A DNA stretch of 17,074 bases, from the NCBI GenBank assembly GCA_026990045.1, contig JALSIK010000230.1, positions 1-17,074 on the forward strand, read 5' to 3'. Positions 1 through 5,906 of this stretch are shown here, piece after piece (within the stretch, counting starts at the first letter, position 1; each line of letters opens with the position of its first letter). The stretch is from Chromatiales bacterium. Lineage in GTDB: Bacteria > Pseudomonadota > Gammaproteobacteria > CAMYNG01. The notes under the pieces are model-generated. The model saw nothing but the letters and a program-made list of their open reading frames with translations. It had not been told where the DNA came from and ran no database searches. The position numbers were made by a program, and so were the translations under genes.

Positions 1-534
1 CAGGTAGACCGGCCACGACCAGTCCAGGTTGTCCATGGCCTTGTCCCAGGAATAGGCCACCAGGGCATCCTCGGACAGCGGCGCCGGCGCGTCGGGGAAA
101 GCCAGCGGCTGGTTGGGCACCTGGCCCACGATGGCCACCACCGACCGGGTCAACACGGCGATCCGGGCCCCGAACACCACCTCGTCGGCGGTGAGATCCG
201 GAACCGGGGTATTGTCCCCGCCCCCCACGATGACCATGGCGGTGCCATGGGCCACCACGTCCGGCACCACCACCGCCAGCCAGTGCGTCCACAGGGTCCG
301 GTCCACCTCGCCGGGGCTGCGCCACCGCTGGGAATCCATGCTCAGCACGTGCACGGTGTACCCCGCACCGGGCAGCGCGGCCACCGGCGCGAAGCGGTAT
401 ACGGGATCCGGGGCCTGGATGTAGTCCCGCAGCGCGTGTTGCGGTTCCGGGGCCGCGGCTCCAACCGCTCCCCCGCTCCATAGCAGGACGGCGACCAGCA
501 TCAGGCGCAGAACGTGGATGACGGTGGCAGGCAT
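1..534 (-). CDS. PhoPQ-activated pathogenicity-related protein (PqaA-like), 5' part, cut by window edge
   Basis: The first 178 codons are present; the 3' end lies beyond base 1. The start at 534 follows a strong AAGGAG 8 nt upstream. Residues 1-27 form a signal peptide: a hydrophobic stretch around 9-20, then a small-residue region around AVGAA, so the protein is probably exported. After it come features I recognise from the PhoPQ-activated pathogenicity-related family (type member Salmonella PqaA, linked to antimicrobial-peptide resistance): an LRDYIQAPDP-like opening (35-44), DSQRW near 68-71, VDRTLWTHWL (78-86), a GGGDN turn (104-108), QVPNQPL (138-144) and the SEDALVAYSWDK block (154-165). 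The family has an alpha/beta-hydrolase-like fold, but no catalytic serine can be judged from this part. It lies downstream of trxA on the same strand, separated by 290 bp that hold a repeat element, so it is probably transcribed on its own. Family call fairly sure; biological role here unknown. Confidence 0.8.
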   Translation of the reverse strand, partial: MPATVIHVLRLMLVAVLLWSGGAVGAAAPEPQHALRDYIQAPDPVYRFAPVAALPGAGYTVHVLSMDSQRWRSPGEVDRTLWTHWLAVVVPDVVAHGTAMVIVGGGDNTPVPDLTADEVVFGARIAVLTRSVVAIVGQVPNQPLAFPDAPAPLSEDALVAYSWDKAMDNLDWSWPVYL

Positions 535-587
535 GGTGGATGCTCCTTGTCGTGATGGTGCCGGGGTCGATGCCCCTGTACCCCAAC

Positions 588-737
588 AGGATGTTGAAAA
601 AGGCCGTCCCGGCCTTTTCCAACGCGCCCAACCCGGCGCAGGTCCGGGTTCGGCTACGCCGAATCAAGCGCTTGCGCGCTCGATTTGCGGGCGAGGCGTC
701 CTTGCCCCGCCTTTACCAGGCCGTTTTTCAACAGCCT
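588..737. repeat. Inverted-repeat-bounded intergenic element (REP/MITE-like)
   Basis: A roughly 150-bp non-coding element lies between trxA and the PqaA-like gene. Its ends are imperfect inverted repeats: AGGATGTTGAAAAAGGCC at 588-605 and GGCCGTTTTTCAACAGCCT at 719-737, which pair except for one indel and one mismatch. The interior is rich in smaller palindromes, such as AAGCGCTT inside 666-673 and the paired CCGG-type blocks at 630-650. No ORF with a credible start and ribosome-binding site fits inside. A degraded half copy of the same sequence appears in opposite orientation at 8366-8439, which supports a dispersed repeat family rather than a one-off hairpin. It could also end transcription from trxA, since the whole element can fold. 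I see no clean target-site duplication next to the arms. Confidence 0.6.
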
Positions 738-767
738 GATAAATTCTAGAAGCCGGCCGCGACCGCC

Positions 768-811
768 GCCCGGCTCTCGTGTGACCGGCGTCACGATCCG
801 GCATCCCGGGC
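768..811. other. Possible stem-loop downstream of trxA
   Basis: GCCCGG at 768-773 can pair with CCGGGC at 806-811. Inside that, GTGAC at 781-785 pairs with GTCAC at 790-794 around a 4-nt loop. It lies just after the trxA stop in the direction of transcription. There is no T-run, so a role as terminator is only a guess. Confidence 0.2.
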
Positions 812-824
812 GGGAGGCCGGCGC

Positions 825-1199
825 CTATCCCTGGACCTGCTTTTCTTCCTCGGCGATCTCCTGGTGGACCTTCTCCATGTCCAGATCGCGTGCCTTCTGG
901 ATCAGCTCCTCGAGCTGCGAGGCCTGCAGGGCACCCGGGGCGGAGTAGATGATCACCTGCTCGCGGAAGATCATGAGGGTGGGAATGGAGCGCACCTGGA
1001 AGTGGGCCGCGATCTCCTGCTCCTGCTCGGTGTTGACCTTGGCGAAGACGATGTCCGGATGCTTGTCCGAGACCTCCTCGTACACCGGCCCGAACGACTG
1101 GCACGGGCCGCACCAGGGGGCCCAGAAGTCGATGATGACGAAATCGTTGTTCTCGATGGTGGAGACCAGGTTGTCCTTGGTCAGCTCTACGGTAGCCAT
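825..1199 (-). CDS. trxA: Thioredoxin with charged C-terminal extension
   Basis: A 124-aa cytoplasmic thiol-disulfide oxidoreductase. The thioredoxin fold is clear: the WCGPC active site at residues 29-33 in an FWAPWCGPC context, and the cis-proline at 73 in RSIPTLMIF. Typical bacterial thioredoxins have about 105-110 residues; this one adds about 17 highly charged residues (from about 107) that look helical. The residues after the active site (QSFGP) differ from the common KMIAP, so it may be a specialised family member rather than the main TrxA; the symbol is a family-level label. The start at 1199 is preceded by GGAG about 7 nt upstream, and a longer in-frame reading has no credible start or domain. 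A good promoter (TTGGCC, 17 bp, TATACT) sits upstream. It diverges from the gene at 1353. Confidence 0.88.
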   Translation of the reverse strand: MATVELTKDNLVSTIENNDFVIIDFWAPWCGPCQSFGPVYEEVSDKHPDIVFAKVNTEQEQEIAAHFQVRSIPTLMIFREQVIIYSAPGALQASQLEELIQKARDLDMEKVHQEIAEEEKQVQG

Positions 1200-1249
1200 G
1201 GGATTCTCCAGTATCAAAGGGGCGCGCGGCCCGGCCAAAAGGGAGGCCA

Positions 1250-1278
1250 AGTATAGGCCAAGGAACCCGGCGGGCCAA
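1250..1278 (-). promoter_or_regulatory. Probable sigma-70-type promoter of trxA with iterated TTGGCC boxes
   Basis: Read on the minus strand, TTGGCC (1273-1278) is spaced 17 bp from TATACT (1250-1255). This predicts a start near 1243 and a leader of about 44 nt. TTGGCC recurs at 1256-1261, 1245-1250 and 1233-1238, flanking the -10 element, and could be a repeated operator or chance in a GGCC-rich region. Confidence 0.5.
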
Positions 1279-1352
1279 AGGACCGCGGCCACTGGCCAGC
1301 GGTCGCCGGACGTGGTAATCAATGGAACCGGCACCCCGGTCCGGTACTCCCC

Positions 1353-2330
1353 ATGTCCGCGGACATCCGTTGCTTCGGCCAGCGCCTGCTCAACCCCTTC
1401 CGGGGGGTGGCCCAGACCGTGCGCCGCGGGCCCGCCGAGGCGGTGAGCCTGGACGGGATCCACTGGGACATCTACGTGGCCAACGAGGAACTGGCGCGCG
1501 ACCTGGAGACCGCGGCCCCGGTGCAGACCAGCGACATCCGTTACGGGCGGTGGTCGAAGGCCGGCGGCCTCAAGCGGGGGCCGCTCTATCCCTCGGAGGA
1601 CTTCCGCCGCATGGAGGCGCAGGGGGCGGTGGTCTACCGCCATCTCCTGGAAGTGCACGACCGGGTGCCGTTTCCCCTGGCCGACGCGCTGGAGCTGTGG
1701 CTGCTGGATACCGCGGGCGCGCCGTTGGCCCTGCTCCACAGCGCGGTGGACGAGTCGGAACTGAGCCTGGAGATACCCCTGCGCTGGCGCGCGGGCCTGG
1801 CCTGCGAAGAGGGGTTCACCAGCACCGCGCTGCCGGGCCTGGAGGTCCGGGACGGCAGCGCTGCGCGCCACCTGGCCGGCTACGTCAACGGCCGCGCCGG
1901 CGACGCCCCGGCCGCCCAGTGGTTCCGGCGCGAGGCCGACGGCAGCGGCACCGCGCTGGCCGGCATCAACGTGACGGCGCATTGGCGCAAGCGCCGGCTC
2001 GGCCCGGAGGCCTTTCCGCCCCTGCTGCTGGACGCCCGTGGCCACGACGCGGAACACGCGCGGCTGCTGGGGGATTTCTTCCGCTGGCAGGCGCCGTGGC
2101 TCCTGCTGCTGCCGGGCCTGGACCCCGCTACCCGCCGGTCCCTGGAACAGGCCGCCCGCCGGCAGGCCATGGTGGTGGCGGATCAATACCGCCTGTACCC
2201 GGAGATCGCCGATACCGAGGCCGTCCGCGCGGCCCTGGTGGAAGCACGCCTGCGCCGCCAGGCGCCGGCCCCCTCCCGGGGCGACGAGGTGATGTCCACC
2301 TTCTACGTGGAGCTGCCCGAGGGGGAATGA
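1353..2330 (+). CDS. Hypothetical protein, 325 aa, unrecognised
   Basis: I do not recognise this protein. It is a long open frame with consistent amino-acid composition, ending in TGA, and lies where neighbouring strands leave room. The product looks soluble: no signal peptide or membrane segment, many charged residues, and several short conserved-looking stretches such as WDIYVANEELARDL (near 38-51), DIRYGRWSKAGG (near 61-72), LELWLLD (near 113-119) and AGINVTAHWRKRR (near 203-215). The C-terminus (STFYVELPEGE) may be a conserved tail. There is no cysteine cluster, P-loop or Walker motif. The chosen ATG has no Shine-Dalgarno; the reading frame supports no better upstream start, so the start is uncertain. 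It diverges from trxA across 153 bp and overlaps the convergent NUDIX gene by 28 nt at its end. The frame is probably real; function unknown. Confidence 0.7.
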   Translation: MSADIRCFGQRLLNPFRGVAQTVRRGPAEAVSLDGIHWDIYVANEELARDLETAAPVQTSDIRYGRWSKAGGLKRGPLYPSEDFRRMEAQGAVVYRHLLEVHDRVPFPLADALELWLLDTAGAPLALLHSAVDESELSLEIPLRWRAGLACEEGFTSTALPGLEVRDGSAARHLAGYVNGRAGDAPAAQWFRREADGSGTALAGINVTAHWRKRRLGPEAFPPLLLDARGHDAEHARLLGDFFRWQAPWLLLLPGLDPATRRSLEQAARRQAMVVADQYRLYPEIADTEAVRAALVEARLRRQAPAPSRGDEVMSTFYVELPEGE

Positions 2331-2764
2331 ACCCGCGGCGGCGGCAGCCGCCCGCTCTCGCGGAAACGGCGGTAGTCGGACAGGATCACGGCATGGTCGA
2401 AGGCCAGCGGCGGCAGGGCCTCGTCGGCCTGGAGCAGGCGGATGCGGCGGGCGTCGTCGGCGGCCACCGGTTCGCCGCGGGCACGGCCCACGTAGACCAC
2501 GGAGACCGTGTGTCCGCGCGGGTCACGCGCCGGGTCCGAGTACACCCCCAGCAGGGCGGTGAGTTCCACGTCCAACGAGATCTCCTCGCGCATCTCCCGC
2601 ACCGCCGCCGCCTCGACGGTCTCGCCCACGTCCACGAAGCCGCCGGGCAGCGCCCAGCCGGACGGCGGGTTGCGGCGTTCGATGAGGACCACCGGCACCC
2701 CGGGCCGGTGGACCAGCTCCACCACCACGTCCACCGCCAGCAGGGGCGTGCACGGCGCGGCCAC
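2303..2764 (-). CDS. NUDIX hydrolase
   Basis: A 153-aa protein with a NUDIX box. From GGFVDVGE through REMREEISL it follows G-x5-E-x7-R-E-U-x-E-E, the metal-binding signature for hydrolysing nucleoside-diphosphate-linked substrates. The usual glycine near the end of the box (EExGU) is serine here (EEISL); the catalytic glutamates are intact, so activity is still likely. The flanking LIERRN and WALPGGFV segments resemble ADP-ribose or (deoxy)nucleotide pyrophosphatases, but substrate cannot be assigned. The start is a GTG at 2764, 3 nt after the hslR stop, so the two are almost certainly co-transcribed and translationally coupled. The 3' end overlaps the convergent 325-aa gene by 28 nt. Confidence 0.85.
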   Translation of the reverse strand: MAAPCTPLLAVDVVVELVHRPGVPVVLIERRNPPSGWALPGGFVDVGETVEAAAVREMREEISLDVELTALLGVYSDPARDPRGHTVSVVYVGRARGEPVAADDARRIRLLQADEALPPLAFDHAVILSDYRRFRESGRLPPPRVHSPSGSST

Positions 2765-2767
2765 GGC

Positions 2768-3190
2768 TCAGGGCTCCCGGCGCCGCACGAAGCGGATGAT
2801 GCGGCGCCGCGCACGCTTGTCCGGGCGCCGCCGCGGGCGGGATGCACCTTCGAGGCGCCGGGCGGCGGCCGCGGCCTCGCGCGCCCGGCGGCTGGCCCCG
2901 GTTTCGCGGTAGAGCGCCTGCGCCTCGGGTGCCGGTCCGCGGCGGCTGGACAGTCCGAGTACGTCCACCGTGATCTCCACCCGGCCGCGGCGGACGGTGA
3001 GGCGATCGCCCACGCGCAGGATGCGCGCGGGCTTGACCCGTTCCCCGTTGACGCGCACGTGGCCGGCGTTGATGGCCTCGGCCGCGAGCACGCGGGTCTT
3101 GTAAAACCGCGCCGCCCACAGCCACTTGTCGATGCGCACGCGGGGCGGGGCGGGATGGGGTGAAGCAGGGCCGGCCATGGCCCGGAACAT
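2768..3190 (-). CDS. hslR: Ribosome-associated heat shock protein Hsp15
   Basis: A 140-aa RNA-binding protein. An S4 domain occupies roughly residues 17-65: VRIDKWLWAARFYKTR, then AINAGHVRVNGERVKPARILRVGD. The rest is a basic, arginine-rich tail ending in RRRIIRFVRRREP. Length matches E. coli Hsp15 (133 aa), which binds free 50S subunits carrying a nascent chain and helps recycle stalled ribosomes. The start at 3190 has AGGG about 7 nt upstream; the internal ATG at 3178 (residue 5) has none, so I prefer the longer form. It is the first gene of a two-gene unit with the NUDIX hydrolase and diverges from glcD with a 68-bp gap. I see no sigma-32 promoter in that gap. Confidence 0.9.
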   Translation of the reverse strand: MFRAMAGPASPHPAPPRVRIDKWLWAARFYKTRVLAAEAINAGHVRVNGERVKPARILRVGDRLTVRRGRVEITVDVLGLSSRRGPAPEAQALYRETGASRRAREAAAAARRLEGASRPRRRPDKRARRRIIRFVRRREP

Positions 3191-3245
3191 AGCACAGCCC
3201 TGGTAACCCTCAAACCGGGCGGTTTTTGCCCTCCCTGCCCTGCGC

Positions 3246-3251
3246 TATGAT
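3246..3251 (+). promoter_or_regulatory. Possible -10 element of glcDEF, near-leaderless
   Basis: TATGAT ends 7 nt before the glcD ATG at 3259. There is no Shine-Dalgarno upstream of that ATG. A transcript from this element would start at or next to the start codon. No convincing -35 hexamer is seen at 16-18 bp, so this is weak. Confidence 0.3.
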
Positions 3252-3258
3252 GCGCGCC

Positions 3259-4755
3259 ATGTCTGTTTCCACCCAGGCGCAGCCGCTGTCCCCGGGGCTG
3301 CGCGCCACGCTGTTGCGCCGGCTTCGCCGCCTGCTGCCCGCCGACGCCGTCCTTGCCCGGGAAGAGGAACTCCGCCCCTACGAATGCGACGCCCTCTCGG
3401 CCTACCGGCGGCTGCCCGGCGTGGTGGTGCTGCCGCGCAACGCGGACGAGGTGCGCGCCGTGCTTTGCCTGTGCCGCGAGCTGCAGGTGCCGGTGGTGGC
3501 CCGCGGGGCCGGAACCGGGCTGGCGGGCGGGGCCCTGCCGCGGCCGGACGGCGTACTGCTGAGCCTGGCCCGCCTCGACCGCATCCTGCGCCTGGACCCG
3601 GACAACCGCATCGCGGTGGTCCAGCCCGGGGTGCGCAACCTGGCCGTGTCCGAGGCCGCCGCCGCCCACGGCCTGTTTTACGCCCCCGATCCCTCGTCCC
3701 AGGTCGCCTGCACCATCGGCGGCAACGTGGCGGAGAACGCCGGCGGCGTACACTGCCTGAAATACGGCCTCACCGTGCACAACGTCCTGGGCCTGAAGAT
3801 GATCACCGTGGACGGAGAGATGCTGGAGCTGGGCGGCGTCCACGGTGCCCCGGACGGGCCCGGCCTGGACCTCACCGCCCTCGCGGTGGGCTCCGAGGGC
3901 ATGCTGGGCGTGGTGGTCGAGGCGACCCTGCGCCTGCTCCCGGCCCCGCCGGCGGCGCGGGTGGCGCTGGCGGCCTTCGACGACATCGCCACCGCGGGCG
4001 CGGCGGTGGGGCGGATCATCGGTGCCGGCATCGTCCCCGCGGGGCTGGAGATGATGGACAACGCGGCCCTGCGTGCGGCCGAGGACTTCGTGCACGCGGG
4101 CTACCCGCGCGACGCCGCCGCCATCCTGCTGTGCGAGGTGGACGGCGAGGCCGCCGAGGCCGAGGCGCAGACGGAACGCGTGTGCGCGCTGCTGCGGGAG
4201 GCCGGCGCCACCGAGGTGCGGGTGGCGCGGGACGAGGCCGAGCGCCGGCGCTTCTGGCAGGGCCGCAAGGCCGCCTTTCCCGCCGTGGGCCGCATCAGTC
4301 CCGATTACTACTGCATGGACGGCACCATCCCCCGCCACCGCCTGCCCCAGGTGCTGGAAGGCATCGCGCGCCTGGCACGGGAGCACGGCCTGCCCGTGGC
4401 CAACGTCTTTCACGCCGGCGACGGCAACCTGCACCCGCTCATCCTCTACGACGCCGCCCGTCCCGGCGAACTGGAACGCACCGAGCGGCTGGGCGCGAAG
4501 ATCCTGGAGCTGTGCGTGGCGGCGGGCGGCACCATCACCGGTGAACACGGCGTGGGCATGGAAAAGATCGACCAGATGTGCGTGCAGTTCGGCACCGCGG
4601 AGCTGCAGCGCTTTCACGACGTGAAGGCGGCATTCGATCCCGCGGGCCTGCTCAATCCGGGCAAGGCCGTCCCCACCCTCCACCGCTGCGCCGAGCTGGG
4701 TGCCATGCACGTGCACGGCGGCCGGTTGCCATTCCCGGAGCTGGAGCGCTTCTGA
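3259..4755 (+). CDS. glcD: Glycolate oxidase subunit GlcD (FAD-binding)
   Basis: A 498-aa flavoprotein, the catalytic subunit of membrane-associated glycolate dehydrogenase (glycolate or D-lactate to glyoxylate or pyruvate). The N-terminal PCMH-type FAD-binding domain shows the VVARGAGTGLAGGA motif (about 83-96), DPSSQVACTIGGNVAENAGG (about 146-165) and an LAVGSEGMLGV segment. The C-terminal FAD-oxidase domain carries NVFHAGDGNLHPLI and the end motif GTITGEHGVGMEKI. Length is nearly that of E. coli GlcD (499 aa). I chose ATG 3259 (MSVSTQ) over the in-frame start at 3226, because the extra 11 residues contain the likely -10 element and have no domain content. First gene of glcDEF; glcE starts 3 nt after its stop. 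No glcC regulator or glcG/B/A lies in the window. Confidence 0.95.
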   Translation: MSVSTQAQPLSPGLRATLLRRLRRLLPADAVLAREEELRPYECDALSAYRRLPGVVVLPRNADEVRAVLCLCRELQVPVVARGAGTGLAGGALPRPDGVLLSLARLDRILRLDPDNRIAVVQPGVRNLAVSEAAAAHGLFYAPDPSSQVACTIGGNVAENAGGVHCLKYGLTVHNVLGLKMITVDGEMLELGGVHGAPDGPGLDLTALAVGSEGMLGVVVEATLRLLPAPPAARVALAAFDDIATAGAAVGRIIGAGIVPAGLEMMDNAALRAAEDFVHAGYPRDAAAILLCEVDGEAAEAEAQTERVCALLREAGATEVRVARDEAERRRFWQGRKAAFPAVGRISPDYYCMDGTIPRHRLPQVLEGIARLAREHGLPVANVFHAGDGNLHPLILYDAARPGELERTERLGAKILELCVAAGGTITGEHGVGMEKIDQMCVQFGTAELQRFHDVKAAFDPAGLLNPGKAVPTLHRCAELGAMHVHGGRLPFPELERF

Positions 4756-4758
4756 GAC

Positions 4759-5838
4759 GTGGACGGCGCTGACCTCACAGACAGCTTGCGCGAGACGGTC
4801 CGGGCCGCCGGGCGCGGGGGCACGCCGTTGTGCCTGCGCGGCGGCGGCACCAAGTCCTTCTACGGCCGCGTGCCCGCGGGCGAAGTGCTGGACCTGTCGC
4901 GGAACCGGGGCATCGTCCGCTACCAGCCCACCGAGCTGGTGATCACCGCCCGTGCCGGAACGCCGCTGGCGGAGGTGGCGGCGGCACTGGCGGAGCACGG
5001 GCAGATGCTGGGCTTCGAACCGCCGGCCTTCGGCGAGGACGCCACGCTGGGGGGCACCATCGCCTGCGGCCTCAGCGGGCCGCGCCGGCCCTTCGCCGGC
5101 GCCGCGCGCGACGCGGTGCTGGGCCTGCGTTGCCTCGACGGCACCGGCGAGGTCCTCCGCCTCGGCGGGGAGGTGATGAAGAACGTCGCCGGCTACGACG
5201 TCTCGCGCCTCATGACGGGCGCCCTGGGCACCCTGGGCATCCTGCTGGAGGTGTCCCTCAAGGTGTTGCCGCGACCCCAGACAGAGCTGACCCTGATCCT
5301 GGAGGAGCCGGACCCGCAACGCGCCCTGGAACGCATGGCCGGCTGGCAGCGACAGCCCCTGCCGCTGTCCGGCCTGGCCTGGAGCAGCGGCCGGTTGTGG
5401 GTGCGCCTGGAGGGCACCGCCGAAGGAGTGGCGGCGGCCCGCGCCCGGCTGGGCGGCGACGAGCCCGCGGACGGGCCGGCGTTCTGGCGCGGGCTGCGCG
5501 ATCACCGCCTGGCCTTCTTCTCGGACGACCGCCCCCTGTGGCGCCTGGCCGTGCCGCCGGCGGCGCCCTTCATCCGGCTCCCGGAAACGCAGCCCGGTGA
5601 CTGGCTGCTGGACTGGGGCGGCGCCCAGCGCTGGCTGCGCTCCGGCCTGCCGCCGGCGACGGTGCGCGCCGCGGCCACGGCGGCCGGCGGCCATGCCACC
5701 CTGTTCCGTGGCGGCGACCGCGGGGGCGAGGTGTTCCACCCGCCGTCCCCCGCGGTCCTGGCCCTGCACCAGCGGCTCAAGGCCGTGTTCGATCCCGGCG
5801 GCATCTTCAACCCCGGCCGGCTGTATCCCGGCGTGTAG
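4759..5838 (+). CDS. glcE: Glycolate oxidase subunit GlcE (FAD-binding)
   Basis: A 359-aa second flavin-binding subunit of glycolate dehydrogenase (E. coli GlcE is 350 aa). The PCMH-type FAD domain is in the first 170 residues: LRGGGTKSFYGR (about 26-37), LVITARAGTPLAEV, LGGTIACGLSGPRRP and the VMKNVAGYDVSRLMTGALGT block. The C-terminal half is divergent, as usual for GlcE, and ends FDPGGIFNPGRLYPG, the typical FAD-oxidase tail. It starts at a GTG only 3 nt after glcD, consistent with translational coupling. The stop is followed by 68 nt before glcF, which hold only a 21-codon ORF of doubtful meaning. Confidence 0.93.
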   Translation: MDGADLTDSLRETVRAAGRGGTPLCLRGGGTKSFYGRVPAGEVLDLSRNRGIVRYQPTELVITARAGTPLAEVAAALAEHGQMLGFEPPAFGEDATLGGTIACGLSGPRRPFAGAARDAVLGLRCLDGTGEVLRLGGEVMKNVAGYDVSRLMTGALGTLGILLEVSLKVLPRPQTELTLILEEPDPQRALERMAGWQRQPLPLSGLAWSSGRLWVRLEGTAEGVAAARARLGGDEPADGPAFWRGLRDHRLAFFSDDRPLWRLAVPPAAPFIRLPETQPGDWLLDWGGAQRWLRSGLPPATVRAAATAAGGHATLFRGGDRGGEVFHPPSPAVLALHQRLKAVFDPGGIFNPGRLYPGV

Positions 5839-5906
5839 ATGCAACCCCCTGCAACATCGGTGACCGTGGAGGAAACCGGACCCGCCCTCGCCTTGAAACA
5901 GTAGAG

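Noticed and set aside
1200..2186. Longer in-frame reading of the thioredoxin, extending upstream to 2186
   Set aside because: The extra sequence is antisense to the 325-aa gene and through the trxA promoter, and a good ribosome site marks the start at 1199.
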